From positions 34,983,992 to 35,047,991 of the forward strand of contig OZ020620.1 in the NCBI GenBank assembly GCA_963971575.1: DNA of 64,000 nucleotides, written 5' to 3'. The DNA is from Liopterus haemorrhoidalis. Its lineage: Eukaryota; Arthropoda; Insecta; Coleoptera; Dytiscidae. The notes beneath the pieces are model-generated. The model saw only the letters and a list, made by a program, of their open reading frames with translations. It made no database searches and was not told the origin of the DNA. The translations under genes and the position numbers were made by a program. Shown here one piece after another: positions 52,150-63,954 of this stretch. Every line of letters starts with the position of its first letter. Position 1 is the first letter of the stretch.

Positions 52150-54624
52150 TATAGGAACAGGGCCGGATCTGAGGAGTGCGGGGCCCGATTGGATTTTTTT
52201 TTCGCGGGGCCCTTCAAACTTAGTTGGTATAACTATTAATTATAACAATTAATAATAAATATAATTTTTAATTATTAATTAATTAATTAATTTTGTTAAT
52301 TATTTATTATTAATTGTTATAATTAATAGTTATACCAACTAAGCTATAACAACTAAAAACATTAGTTAGAATAAATAATTTAATTAGAATTTATATATAA
52401 TTTTCAAGATTTTAATTATTTATTGAAAAGTATAAGTTGATTTCCGACCAATTTCAGAAAGAATGTGTCTCATAAGAATGCAAGGAAAGTACCGAAAAAA
52501 AAATTCATCAATATACACGCTACATCGGAAGAAAAAGAGATGGAAACAAAGGAACACTTTTATAATGAGCTAGACAGAGTCTATGAAGGAGTAGCGAAGT
52601 ACGATCTAAAAGTAATATTAGGAGACGCTAATGCTAAACTAGGAAAAGAAGCGGTCTTTAGACCCACAATAGGAAAATACAGCAAACATATAGACGCGAA
52701 AAAAAAGGACATAATAATCAGAAGTACGTATTTCCAAAGAAAAGAAATTCACAAAGGGACGTGGAGAGCTCCAGATGGACTAACAGATAACCAAATTGAC
52801 CATGTCTTAAATGAGAAAGATGAAGAGAAGAATATAGCAGAATGCGGAGCAGAACTAGTGAAGCAGATGCAAAGGTTGATAGAAGAAATGTGAACCCAAG
52901 AACAGTTACCACCAGAATGGGCCGAAGCCACGATATGTCCCATTTTCAAGAAAGGCGACAAAAGCGAGTTTCAGAATTATAGGGGAATAGCGCTTTTAAA
53001 TGTAGCATATAAAATATTAAGAATAGATTTATTAAAAACATGGACAACATCATCGGTGAATATCAAAGCGGCTTTAGACAAGGCAGAAGCACAACAGAGC
53101 AGATATACCTGTTACGAGAAATTCAAGCCGAAAAAAATTACGAATTTGAGAAAGATATAAACATATGTCCTCTTCATCGACTTCAAGCAGGCTTATGACA
53201 GAGTCAAAAGGAAGGAGCTGTATAACGCCCTAAGTGAATTGGGAATTAGCCAGCAACTAATAAATATGGTACAATTAACATTGCAAAAAACGATGAACAG
53301 AGTACAAATAAAAAATAATACATCTGAAAAATTCTAGGTTAAAGAGGGAGTCAGACAGGGCGACCAATGTCATCAGTACTATTCAACTTCATTCTGGAAA
53401 AAATAATAAGAAATGCGAAAATTAATAGAACGGGACTACTATACCAAAAGAGACACCAATTCTAGTAGTTATAACCCGAAGTAAACGGGAAATAAAAGAA
53501 GTAGTAACGAGACTAGAAGAAGAAGCAAAAACCTAGGAACAGTATTTACACTTAGTCCAGAGATAAGGACTGAGATACAGACAAGATTAATGGCAGGAAA
53601 TAAATGTATCCACGCACTAGGTAAACTACTAAGAAGTAAGAATATCTCAAGAAAAACAAAGGTGAGAATCTATAAGACAGTGATACGACCAATAGTGACA
53701 TATGGAAGCGAGGCGTGGACTCTAAACATATCAGAACAAAACAGGGTTAAAATATGGGAAAGAAAAGATTTTTGGAGGAAAAATGGTGGACGGGATATGG
53801 CTACGAAGGACAAACCAGGAAGTAGAAGAAATGTATGGAGAAGCTAATATCGTAGCAGTCATAAAATCTCAACGTCTCCGCTGGCTGGGACATGTGGAGA
53901 GAATGCCAGAAACTAGAGTACCAAAGTCCATGATGCAGAGAACAATTGGTGGCAAGAAAAGGAGAGGAAGACCGAGGACGAGTTGGTGGAAGGAGGTGGA
54001 GAAAGATCTAGAACAGCTGAAGATCACTAAATGGAAAGAAAGAACTTTAAATAAGAACGAGTGGAGAAGAACAATCAATCAAGCCATGGGCCTGCTAGGC
54101 TCGCAGTACTAATTTATTATTAATGAATAAAATATATTGCTATTTTGTTTTTGATATCAACGTTTACAGTTTCACTACAAAATTGTAAGTAACCTTTTCT
54201 TAAACCCTTGCAGCATTTTAAAAAATATTGCATTTTTACCATCTATACATCTAATTGTCCTATCATAAAAAAGAAAGTGATTTTAAGAAAATTTGACGGG
54301 TAATATAATTAGTATAAGTTGGTACTTGAGGATTCTATTCATATGGTCACGTCCGATGTGAACCCGTTCATCAAATCCAGTAACAGGGTAACACAGAAGA
54401 AAGCAATAAATTAAAGTACCCTATTTAGTCCCAAGCTGTCAATTGTAAGTTAAGACCTTTTTTACACTTATTTCAGATTTTAACCGGAAATTGTAAAGTA
54501 TTTTTGATAATTTTGAAAAAATCGATGGTTTCGAGATTGGGTCGTTTCTGCGGGGCCCCCTAAAGCGCGGGGCCCGATTGGGCGCAATCGGTCCAATCGG
54601 CTGTTTTCCGGCCCTGTATAGGAA
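52150..54624. mobile_element. hAT element hosting a LINE, 8 bp duplication TATAGGAA
   Basis: TATAGGAA at 52150-52157 and 54617-54624 flanks ends CAGGGCCGGATC and the complement of CAGGGCCGGAAAAC. GCGGGGCCC boxes lie just inside both ends. The interior is largely occupied by a LINE on the + strand (52464-54150). No hAT transposase was recognised. Confidence 0.92.
52464..54150 (+). pseudogene. LINE (endonuclease plus RT, decayed) inserted in a hAT
   Basis: It starts within the endonuclease: KVILGDANAKLGKE (the GDxNA box) and APDGLTDNQIDHVL (the DH box). The RT part is frameshifted: [53 protein letters not shown] and SVLFNFILEKIIRNAKI. The YADD region is deleted or decayed. The C-terminal part runs KTVIRPIVTYGSEAWTLNIS and RLRWLGHVERMPETRVPKSM, then RRGRPRTSWWKEVEKDL, and ends LLGSQY at 54112. 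The 3' end is AATGAATAAAATATATTGC. It resembles the RTE/craniofacial-development-protein-2-like group. Confidence 0.87.
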
Positions 54625-54800
54625 AAATACTGAGAGTTCAAAAAAACCCATTCTGAGATAAATATAAACAAATATGTATTTAATAAAAATATGAATATTT
54701 TTAAAAAATTTTGATTGGAATATCCACCCACTTAGTACGTGGATCAACGGCATTTTTTTTTTTATATTTTAAATGGCAAATATTTAAAAACATATTTTTT
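54617..54800 (+). repeat. TIR repeat family, fragment E, abutting the last hig-like exon
   Basis: TAGGAAAAATACTGAGAGTT, ATATAAACAAATATGTATTT and CTTAGTACGTGGATCAACG match the order of blocks in copies C and D. Its left continuation is the TACACATATAGGAA on the other side of the hAT. The fragment runs to within a few tens of bases of the acceptor at 54810. Confidence 0.62.
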
Positions 54801-54810
54801 TATTTTTCAG

Positions 54811-55010
54811 GCAAACCACGTTGTGCGTATCCTGGTGAACCAGAAAACGGTTTCATCTCTCCAGCGAAATTTACTTATGAACCTGGTGACCTTCTTCAGG
54901 TCACTTGTAAGCCAGGTTTTGAGACGATGCTGACAGATCGACCACAGTGTCAACCAGATGGAAATTGGTCCCATCCTTTACCAACATGTACTAGTTATGA
55001 CCAAATTTGA
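54811..55010 (+). CDS. hig: hig-like gene, terminal exon (sushi 4 and stop)
   Basis: The acceptor TTTTTATTTTTCAG precedes (C)KPRCAYPGEPENGFISPAKF, TYEPGDLLQVTCKPGFETML and TDRPQCQPDGNWSHPLPTCT, then SYDQI and a TGA at 55008-55010. This is a complete sushi module with a short hydrophilic tail and no membrane anchor, in keeping with a secreted synaptic protein. The exon joins in phase 1. The coding part in this window totals about 310 residues. The gene name is by domain layout and remembered family features, not by alignment. Confidence 0.92.
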
Positions 55011-56933
55011 ACAAAATTACCTCAGGGGGGGATTGACAAAATTTCAGAATGGACAGAAATTATTAAACTTATGAAAGATTGTAAAAAAATGGTAAAAAGG
55101 GAAACATTTTGGGACTTTTTTGATCTTAAAGCTAATCCTCCCTTGTTTAATTGTAAATAATTTCTAAAAAAACGAACACAAAATATCAATTTTTTAATTT
55201 TTTTTCAAATACTCCTTTTTATATCAGTCAAACATTTAAAAAATGTACATAATTTGTAATAATTTCAAACTATTAGCTAACCAAATAAGTCATCATCAAT
55301 TGAATTTTTCAAAAAAAAATATAATTTAAAAAAATAATAGAGACTTGCAGAAACATTTTTGAAATCCTTGCACCTATTTTAATCTGAAATTAAATTAAGG
55401 CTTCTTTTATTTACGCTTTTCACCATTGAAATAATTTTAAAAATTGGTAAAACTGACAAAATAGTTTTTTTTAACGAACCATAGTCATCAATTTTTATTT
55501 TATAGGTGAAACTTCCTAAGCTGACATCTGTTGGTGATTTTCCGCCATTTTTCTTAGGAAAATTCAAAAACTAAGATGCCTATCTTTGCCTTTCTTGCAT
55601 GGCAGCCAAAAACACTACAATTTGTTCTGCTTTTATGGTTTTTCACAACATTTGTCGACATTATAACAAAAATTCAACTCTAAAATATACGTAATAAGTT
55701 TAAACTGTACTGCAGTATTCAGTACAATCAAGGAAACCCGGACTTATTTGGTTATTTAATAATATTTAAAAAATTTTAAACATGACATGAAAAATCGCTG
55801 CCGAGTGTGTAAAACCGTAATCAAATTTTTAACAGGTCAAAATTAATGCACCACTTCTAAAAGATTATAATAAAAATGAGTGGTGTAATAATTTTAACCA
55901 TAAGTTTAGATATCACTTTAGAATAAGAATTCACGAATTTTTATAAACGATATAAAATGTGTATTGATATTTTAATTATATAGTCGAAATATGTCTGTTA
56001 GTTATTGTATGTTTGTATATAAATAAATAATTATATCTATAAAAAAGTGTATTTAATTATACGCCTAATTTTCCGCAACCAAACTTACAGCAATGTACTT
56101 GCAACTAATTTACAATTAGTTTTAAACAGTAATGGATACAGATGTTCGATATTTTTTACACGATTAACAGGAGGGAGGATTAATAGAGGGAAGAAAATCG
56201 CCTCTTGGTGATCTGTGAATCGCCCTCGAAGAACTGATGAACGAGGGGTGATAATCGATTTAGCACGTCAAGCCTAATTTAAAAAGGACTAATTATCTTT
56301 TTCTTACATTTTTCATATAAACAAGATCTAATTTTTTAATTTTTGACTGCTAGATCATTGTTAATTAGTATTTTTAACTTTTTCAATCGTAGTTTCTTTA
56401 GTAAAACTTTAGAGACATTTTTAAGATATGAATTGAATTGAAATTTGTATGCTTGTTATATCAGGGAAATAAAAATTGATTAGATTAAAAAACAAACTCT
56501 ATAAATTAATTGTGTAAAAATAACGAAATAGCCATGAAAATAAAGATTTTTGGAAACTTAGAAACGGAAAAAGTGAACAACCAAAATAAACGTTGAATTT
56601 GACAAGAAAATATATACTCAAAATCAAAATATTACATCCAAGATGGTTATCGCAGTATTAGGTATGTAATTTATTAAAATATTACGAGATTTTAAATGAA
56701 ATAACATGAAAAATAAGTTCTATCTATTGGTTTTCGTAAGAAGTATTGAAATAAAATGGCTACCGGTGCCCACCGATAAAACAGTTCCTAAACGTCAAAG
56801 TGTAATTGTGTACGTTTAAGATTGTTCGTTTGTCTTTTTTCGTAAATAAAAACACAATTCCTTAATGTAGAGTGTTAAATAGTGTTCACTAAACCTAAAT
56901 TCATACATCACATTATTAAATAAACTTGTTAAA
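55011..56933 (+). other. hig-like 3' UTR/intergenic region and PAIP1-like upstream region
   Basis: After the stop come about 1.9 kb of AT-rich sequence. Candidate polyadenylation signals AATAAA occur near 56021-56030 (ATAAATAAATAATT). The minus strand carries a THAP-like fragment at about 55500-55665. The 170 bases before 56934 are probably the 5' UTR of the next gene. No TATA box is evident. Confidence 0.5.
55379..55665 (-). pseudogene. THAP-like domain fragment, homologous to 7141-7345
   Basis: The minus strand reads MSTNVVKNHKSRTNCSVFGC and then ARKAKIGILVFEF, and in a shifted frame NFPKKNGGKSPTDVSLGSFT and YKIKIDDYGS to a stop at 55379. The C-x4-C followed by FPKK resembles the start of a THAP domain. 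The shared 5' part with 7141 suggests a repeated mobile ORF. A small host gene is an alternative. Confidence 0.4.
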
Positions 56934-57356
56934 ATGAGTAATCAAAGAGTGCAACCGCTATGGAATCCAGACCAAGAATATACACCTTTAAGATTGCCAA
57001 GCTTTCTCACAAATAATACAAATGAGAATAATATTAATAACATTACTACTTCCCGTGCAGATTTAGTTAAGAGAAGCACCCTGTCTGTTGATGCTAAGGA
57101 GTTTTATCCAGCTGGTTTCAACACAACACAAAATACAAGTCATGGAGCTCCAAAATCTGTACAAGATCGTTTGAATAAATATAAACAAATCGAAACACAG
57201 AAGAATGAACGTGAATATTTGTACGAATCTATACACCTTCTAACAAATAAACCTGGGAAATTTGATAGCACTGTACCACCGCTGCTTCAGACATTCCAAC
57301 CTCGTTTCAACGATCTTGATTTTATATCAAAAATCACCCAAATTATATTCGAACAG
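56934..57356 (+). CDS. PAIP1: PAIP1-like gene, exon 1 (PAM2 motif, start of MIF4G region)
   Basis: The ATG at 56934 follows stops and an AT-rich leader, and opens MSNQRVQPLWNPDQEYTPLR. Residues 48-60 (STLSVDAKEFYPA) match the PAM2 motif that binds the MLLE domain of poly(A)-binding protein. A charged linker leads to YESIHLLTNKPGKFDSTVPP, the entry to the MIF4G-like domain. The exon ends phase 0 after IIFEQ at a GTAACT donor. PAIP1 promotes translation by bridging PABP and eIF4A/eIF3 in the cytoplasm; that role is inferred from the family. Confidence 0.9.
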
Positions 57357-57981
57357 GTAACTTTTCATTATTACGATTTGATAAAAATTCAGTGTAGCGG
57401 AAGCTGTAGTAGTAGAGAATTTGCGAGCATTGTACGTAACATAGAAACATTAAAAATAACATACGCTAACATATGTTATTTTTATGTTTCTACGGTTTCA
57501 CATGCCTTACATTACATGTTAATATTTTTTGCGTAGTGCTTTATATTAGCTCTCTGAGCATTCAGCTTCTGTTTTATCACTTCAGTAACTCAATTATCTA
57601 GTTTTTTGGGGCGCAGTACTTGATCGACCATATCGACAGCGACAAATACTTGGCTGTCAATTTGCATATAGCGAACAGGTTAATTTAAGCACAATACGTT
57701 CTTATTTTATTAAAATGTAGTAAATATTTGCATAATTTTTGTATTTTTAAGCCCTGTACATGTATCGAGGTGTATCAAATTACAATATTTAAAATTTTAT
57801 TTCAGTAGATTTGTTGAAGTGTAATTTATAGGTAAATAGGTGCTAAATGTCTTGTAATTTTATGTAGTATATTAGTAGCTGAGTGTAAATCATCTAAATT
57901 TACAATATATGCATTTACTGTTGACCATCAAGTTGTTATTTCGTACTGTATTTGTTTTTAATGTAATTTATTATGTTTTAG

Positions 57982-58251
57982 GCTATTCACGAACCAAATT
58001 TTACATATTCTGGTGCGCGTCTTTGCGCAGCCTTAGATAAACAGTGTCCTCTTTTACGAGCCTGCCTACACCAACTCTGTGAAAAAGAGTTGGAAAATCC
58101 TTCCAATTTATCAGCGCTTACGTTGTTTTTCGCTGAAATCTACACGCAGATGAATCTTGAACTATTTGGAAAATGTCTGCTTAAAGCACTTAAACAAATG
58201 TTAGATACACCTTCTGCGGACAACGTTAAATATATCTGCCAGACTTTAAAG
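57982..58251 (+). CDS. PAIP1: PAIP1-like gene, exon 2 (MIF4G core)
   Basis: The acceptor TTATGTTTTAG leads to AIHEPNFTYSGARLCAALDK, QCPLLRACLHQLCEKELENP and SNLSALTLFFAEIYTQMNLE, then LFGKCLLKALKQMLDTPSAD and YICQTLK, with donor GTAATT. The helical repeat with SGARLC and LTLFFAEIYTQM is characteristic of the PAIP1 MIF4G domain. 90 codons, phase 0 at both ends. Confidence 0.92.
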
Positions 58252-58485
58252 GTAATTTTTTATTTTAAATATTAATTTTTTATGCATTACGTTACCAAGT
58301 CACCGTATTTTGAAATTAGATGGTTTGTAGAATTTTAAGAATTGAATCACCTGTTTTTATATAAAATAAAAACATGAGAGTTGAATTACACACTGGGTAT
58401 TTAATTACTTTTAAGTATAAATGATAAAAACTTCATTTCTCATAATCATGATACATTGTATTTTATATGAGTGTGTTTAGTTTTT

Positions 58486-60425
58486 AGGGTTTTGTAGGTA
58501 TGATCACTAAAAAACCCTTATAACGTCACTCATGTGTCTGTCTGTGCTGTAGAAATTGAAGCCAAACTGCTGAACATAGAAAGTTGAAATTTGGCATGCA
58601 TATACAACTCTTTGACCCACATATAGCAAAAATACTAAGTTCAAAAAACACTCAACGAGATAAACAAATATGTATTTAATGAAAAAAAATATATGTTTCA
58701 AGTGGGGTATCGAATGAAATCTCTTAATGCTTGGATATACAAGCCAATTTTTATTTTTGATAATCTTTTATTTATGGGATATTTACCTGGCAGTTAACAA
58801 AAAAAAAAAAAAAACGTATTACATGAAAAATATATATACGTGGATAAACCAACAATTTTTAACAAAAAAATATCAAAAAACTTTTGTCCTCCACTCTGAT
58901 TCCCAGAGGGGTTGGTGTAAAAATCTGAAAAAAATCTCAATAATGTACATTGATGGGAACTAGTTAACAGGAATTTGTGATCAGGTTATTTTTCCGAAAA
59001 ATAAAGAACTTTTTGTGTTGAAAAAAAAGCAGTTTTTTAGAATTTATTAATTTTAAAACGACTTTTTCCAAAAATGTATTGAAAAAATTAACTGTCCCAC
59101 ACCCTTTAATGCAAAGGGGTTAAACTAAAAATCTAAACAAAGTTTTAAGTAATGTACATTGATCTAAACCGGAAACGTATAATTCATGGCTAAATTATTG
59201 TTAATAATATTATGGATTTTTTGTATTTATTTCTATGAAGGTAGTGTCTTTTTTTATTTTATTTATTTTTTTTTAACAGCTGAGAAACAAGTTACTGTGT
59301 GTAGAGTGTAGTGTGTAGTATTCAGTAGGCCTTGCCTACTATTATACGCCGTGATTTAACCTATTTTTACCGACCGCCAACATATATAAGGGAGGTATTG
59401 TGATCATACCGATTTTGACATTTCTAGATTTCGATGGATCTCGACGAATTTAGGTCCCTACATAACGTTTTGACTATTTTTAGCATGATGTCTGTCGGTC
59501 TCTCTGTCCGTCCGTCCGTCTGTCTGTCCGTCCGCCCGTCCGTCTGTCTGTCCGTCCGCCCGTCCGTCTGTCTGTGTACACGTGCAGAGCAAATTCGGCG
59601 GAAAGGATTTTTATGAAACTTCATATTTAAGCTTCTGTCATCAATGGCACGAGTTGATCAACTTTTGGTAAAAATCGGTTGACTAAAAATGGGAGTTTAC
59701 TCGTGTCGATTTTAAGATTTTTGTGAATATTTCACAACAGAAAAATATTTCGAAAAAATTTATTGAACAAAAGTTGCTATAAAAGCAATAACTAACAACT
59801 TTTATTTCAGACATTTTTTGATAAAACGAAAAAATTTTGAAAAATTTCTCAATGTAACGTTTCCATGGTCATGATAAATAATATCTCTGTTAGAAAATAT
59901 TAGGCCAAGTTATTTCTACTCTGCTGCTAGAATGTATTTTATACAAGTACTTTATGATGGCGGTCGGACCTGTGGTGGCCACAACTGATTTTTTTTAATT
60001 ACTTTAGTTTTTTGTTTTAAAGGTATCAAAGAAGAATAAATCATGTATAGGTATAGTTATAAAATATTTATAAATCAAATAACACATTGTTAAAATTAAG
60101 AAATAGGTTTTTGAAAAGAGAAAAAAAAAAAATTAAGCAATTTGTCAATATATTTCTTATTAATTTAATGAAGACTTGAATATGAAGCAAATGCAGGAAA
60201 AATGCTGGGATGTTTTAATTTAAATTTTGTTATGGAGAAATTGTGGCAAATTTAAATTTTGTTTAAAAAAATTAAATGGAAGCTCTTAGTACTCAAATAA
60301 TGAATAAAAATGATTATCAAAAAACTGTTGATTTTGATTTGATTATAAATTACAAATATTCCTTCTTAAACTTATTAAATACTTGAAATGTGTGAAAATT
60401 CATACTTTACATAATTTTTTTGCAT
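58486..60425 (+). repeat. TIR repeat family, copy D, in PAIP1-like intron 2
   Basis: It begins AGGGTTTTGTAGGTAT with a short TGTCTGTCTGTG tract, then TACAACTCTTTGACCCACAT and AACAAATATGTATTTAATG. The far side TTGAAATGTGTGAAAATTCA at about 60385-60410 resembles the other end of copy C (CTGAAATGCGTGAATATTCA). A different T-, C- and G-rich insert (59390-59640) is nested. The repeat reaches to about 10 bp of the splice acceptor at 60434. Confidence 0.6.
59490..59578. repeat. (TCCG/TCTG)n microsatellite
   Basis: Mixed CCGT, CTGT and CCGC tetranucleotides in three higher-order units of about 28 bp (TCTGTCTGTCCGTCCGCCCG). Confidence 0.95.
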
Positions 60426-60434
60426 TTTTTCTAG

Positions 60435-60721
60435 TTAAGTGGCAAAAAATTAGATGAGCTTGACCAGAAACAGATTGATAATATATTCGAGAAGTTAACA
60501 TCTTTGCGTTCATCTCTACCGTCATCGATCTGTAATTTAGTGCAGTCCGTAATCACGTTGCGTAACAAGCAGTGGGGAATGGTAGAAACTCCGAGCACCG
60601 TTCCTCCACCAGCAGAGCCTGTCGAATGGTCTGATGGACCTGTTTACTATGGACCGGACGGCCAGGAATTAACCGTCGAAGAAAGTGAATTCCTTTCGGA
60701 AAATCTTAACGATTTTATTCT
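60435..60721 (+). CDS. PAIP1: PAIP1-like gene, exon 3 (end of MIF4G region)
   Basis: The acceptor GCATTTTTTCTAG precedes LSGKKLDELDQKQIDNIFEK, LTSLRSSLPSSICNLVQSVI and TLRNKQWGMVETPSTVPPPA, then EWSDGPVYYGPDGQELTVEE and SEFLSENLNDFI. The donor GTATGT after base 60721 gives phase 2. Reading through instead would add YV and stop at 60731, so a short isoform is possible. The YGPDGQELTVEE region resembles the part after the MIF4G domain in PAIP1 proteins. Confidence 0.88.
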
Positions 60722-61008
60722 GTATGTATAAACCTTTCGTTTAAATAGATTTTGAGTATATTTTAAAAGTCTTTTATTGCATTTTTTAAAATAGTAATTT
60801 ATTTATGACTGATATAGTAAGAACCCGCTTTTCGGTGTTTCGCTAATAAGTCTGTTTTGAATGGAGAAAACTAGCCGTATTTCAGATAGATTTTGTAATG
60901 TCTTTTTTTTGGGATAAAATACGATTTGTGAAATTTTAATGAAATAATTTACTTAACAGCTTACAAAAACGAGCTTTAAGGCCAGACAAATTATTACGAA
61001 TCGTATTA

Positions 61009-61338
61009 TAGTGCGTTCAAAGGTGAGTTTGCAGTACGGGGCATATGGAGTAGTTCTTTTTCATACTCTCTAATGGGTTTACACAGTGACGCTATCCTTT
61101 TCTTGCTTGTCGACGTTGCCAGCTCTAAAACGCGCTGATCTGTGAAGACGCAGTATTCTACAAATGGCCATTTGTTTTTGTTGAGTGTTATTTTGAGTTT
61201 TATAAGAGTTGATTTTTGTGAATCATACGAGTTTTTCGTATTATTATAATTGACACATTTGACACTTTTACAACATTTGGCAACACCGCTCCCATTTGCC
61301 ATAAGAGCTATACTGCAAACTCACCTTTGAACGCACTA
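61009..61338. mobile_element. MITE, 326 bp, perfect 26 bp TIRs, TA duplication
   Basis: GTGCGTTCAAAGGTGAGTTT followed by GCAGTA at 61011 is exactly inverted at 61311-61336; TA lies at 61009-61010 and 61337-61338. No coding. The intact TIRs suggest recent activity. Confidence 0.93.
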
Positions 61339-62950
61339 TAGCTACTCAGCTCTGGGGCCGTCTCAGCCTATTTAATAATTAAAATGAGAACCTGTTTATT
61401 CAGGGATAATGGGACCGTTCGAAACGTCACACTGACTACGTGGCTTTCATATCTATGGCGGTCTAGAAACGGTGGTACATCGGGTGTTTTCGTGTTAGTT
61501 CGGGTTACATCAGATACGAAGGAACGCCATGACATGAGCAGCAATTTAAGCATGGCATTACAGTCACTGTAATTTAGTACGTCTAACAGCGCTCCTACCA
61601 ACGGTCCAGTGAACTAAACAACTAAACCGCTAAATTTGAATTACACTATCAGTTTTAGGTTTATAATTATTGTATTAAATATATATTTTTTTGTGTATTG
61701 CAACATTTTGTTATTTATATTAACAAAAGTTTTACAATAAACAAAAAAATACATATATTTAAAAACCTGTAATAGTATAAATAAGGAATCTAAATAAATA
61801 AATTTAAATAAAAGATCTAAGCTATTTATTTTTGGAACACAAAATAGCTTTACCTTTTCTATAGCTTGTCTTTTTTTTCCAAGAATATGACAGTTGATAG
61901 CAAAACAACTGTTGTGTCTGGTACCAGAGGCGTACGTACATTAATTCATTTTCAGACTACTTCATTTTAAAATATTTCTCTTAATATATATGTTCTAAAT
62001 TAATTTCAAATCTATTCACTGGCTTTTATATTCTAACATTATTTAAACATATACTTCCGTTTTACTTATTAGAAATAATAGGTAGTAATATATTCACTGT
62101 AAACTTACTTTGTACGCCTATGTTTACAAATTTGGGTTAAAATAACAGAGACAAATAAATGTTGAAACTGAAATTTGATAGTTGAAACATAAATCTATTT
62201 TTCAACAGTGTAAACTTTTCCACGTTCTTACCCAATCAAAACTAGATCGAAATAGCTTCTATCTTGCCCACACTACATTCTTTAAAAAAAAGTATAATTA
62301 GATGGAAAATATGTAGGAAGAAATAAAAGATTGTTGTATACACATCATAAATTTATTGATACATACCAAGAAACGTTTCGACTGGTAAGTCCAGTCATCC
62401 TCAGTCTAGAATACATAGGGTACATTCGATTTGACGCTCGGAGTACACTCAATTGCATTCGTTTTGCGATCGAGCGAGCATTTAGAGTGCGCTCTATGTG
62501 TTCGGGGTTTTAAGACCGAGCATATGGAGCATGACGTTAAAAAGTGGGGGAACGGCGGGAAAGAAATGAAAGTTTAAAATTAAATTATAAATAAAATATA
62601 AATAATAGCCTTAGACAAATAACAATAGACAAATAATATTGTTATTTGTTTATAGCTACAGAGTACGTCCATTTTATGTATTTGTGACGTTCTGTAAACA
62701 GCAAAAAAATTATTAAAATACACCGTGCATAAAATTAAAATGGAAAAAATTCATTAAATTAAGTCATTAATTATTATTTAATTTTTAATTAATTTTATTT
62801 CTTCATCGTTGAAAAAAAAAAATCAAGAAAAACCGAGGTATATAATTTTGATTCATGACTGACGTGAACTAATCTGACAGTAAAAACGCCGCCTAAAATT
62901 GTAGGGTCAGATTTTATAAACATTACGTCACAAGAACGCTCTCTCCGTTA
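61339..62950 (+). other. unassigned PAIP1-like intron 3 sequence
   Basis: No family was recognised. A possible outer inverted pair, GGGTACATTCGATTTG near 62418 and CAACTCGAATGCACCC near 63617-63632, may be the ends of an older element surrounding the MITE at 62953. Confidence 0.35.
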
Positions 62951-63552
62951 TACCCTTTTCACACTAGAACTTTAAGATTGGATGTTAAAGTGAATGTGTC
63001 TTTAAACGCTAATGTGAAACCGTATGGCCTCGTCTAAATACAAGCGATGTTTAAGACAGCGATATGCGTCTTAAACATCGTCCACATTGCTAACTTAATT
63101 TCTAATATAAAAAAATACTCTTTGAATTTGTGCTGTCAACATTTTATATTATCATAAACAAGAATACTGTATTATATCGACGTTATAAAAAGTTTATACT
63201 TATTGTTATAATAAAATTATTTATTTTAATAATGTTTTTAATAAAATACAGAGCTACAATAATTAAGATAAAATGTATCGACTTACATGTTAATACAGGT
63301 GTAATATATTCTTTATTGTAGTGTCTTTATTGTAGAATTAAATGAAATATCCATATTTGTTTATAATAATTCAAAATGTGCGTCTGCGCAGACAGTTCAA
63401 AACTGGCAATTTCATGACGGTAACTTAAGGACAAAATTACTGTAGCTGATAACAGCACCGGAGATTTAAACATCAAGTGTGAAAGCATACCGATCTTAAA
63501 CATCGGTGAACATTAAGTTCACTCGTCTTAAAGTTCTAGTGTGAAAAGGGTA
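62951..63552. mobile_element. MITE, 598 bp, 25 bp TIRs, TA duplication
   Basis: CCCTTTTCACACTAGAACTT followed by TAAG at 62953 is exactly inverted at 63526-63550; TA is at 62951-62952 and 63551-63552. Subterminal GATGTTTAAGA-type boxes are also inverted. There is no transposase. Confidence 0.9.
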
Positions 63553-63775
63553 TTAGTGCTCTATTCATGACGTCACCATCAACTGTTCGCTCAGCGCTCG
63601 CTCTACTCTGTACAACTCGAATGCACCCAAAAAGAGTCGACATGGCAGTAGAACCAGGACGGCTCTAGACTGCCTGGTCGTTTTTGACTTAATTAGATAC
63701 AGCACTCTGCGAAATTAGACAACTATCCGAAATACGGCTACTTTCCGCTAGTAAATGCATTATGATCGTGAGCGT

Positions 63776-63860
63776 ATGTATGTATGTATGTATGCATGTA
63801 TGCGTGTCCGTATATGAGTGTGCGCGTGTGACCGTGTGCGCTTGTGCCCGCGTGCGCTTG
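63776..63860. repeat. (GTAT)n and GTGTGCGC-rich simple repeat
   Basis: GTATGTATGTATGTATGTAT followed by alternating purine-pyrimidine (GTGTGCGCGTGTG), a low-complexity tract about 95 bases before the next likely exon. Confidence 0.9.
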
Positions 63861-63954
63861 TGCGCATCAATGCATGTACATAATGAATGAGAAATATCCA
63901 TATTTCTTTATGTATCCTCGCTGATACTGATGGTGTTTTCGATGTTTCTTCTAG

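Noticed and set aside
63689..63901. 70-codon minus frame with THTCIHTYIHT
   Set aside because: It derives from the (GTAT)n and GTGTGCGC simple repeat.
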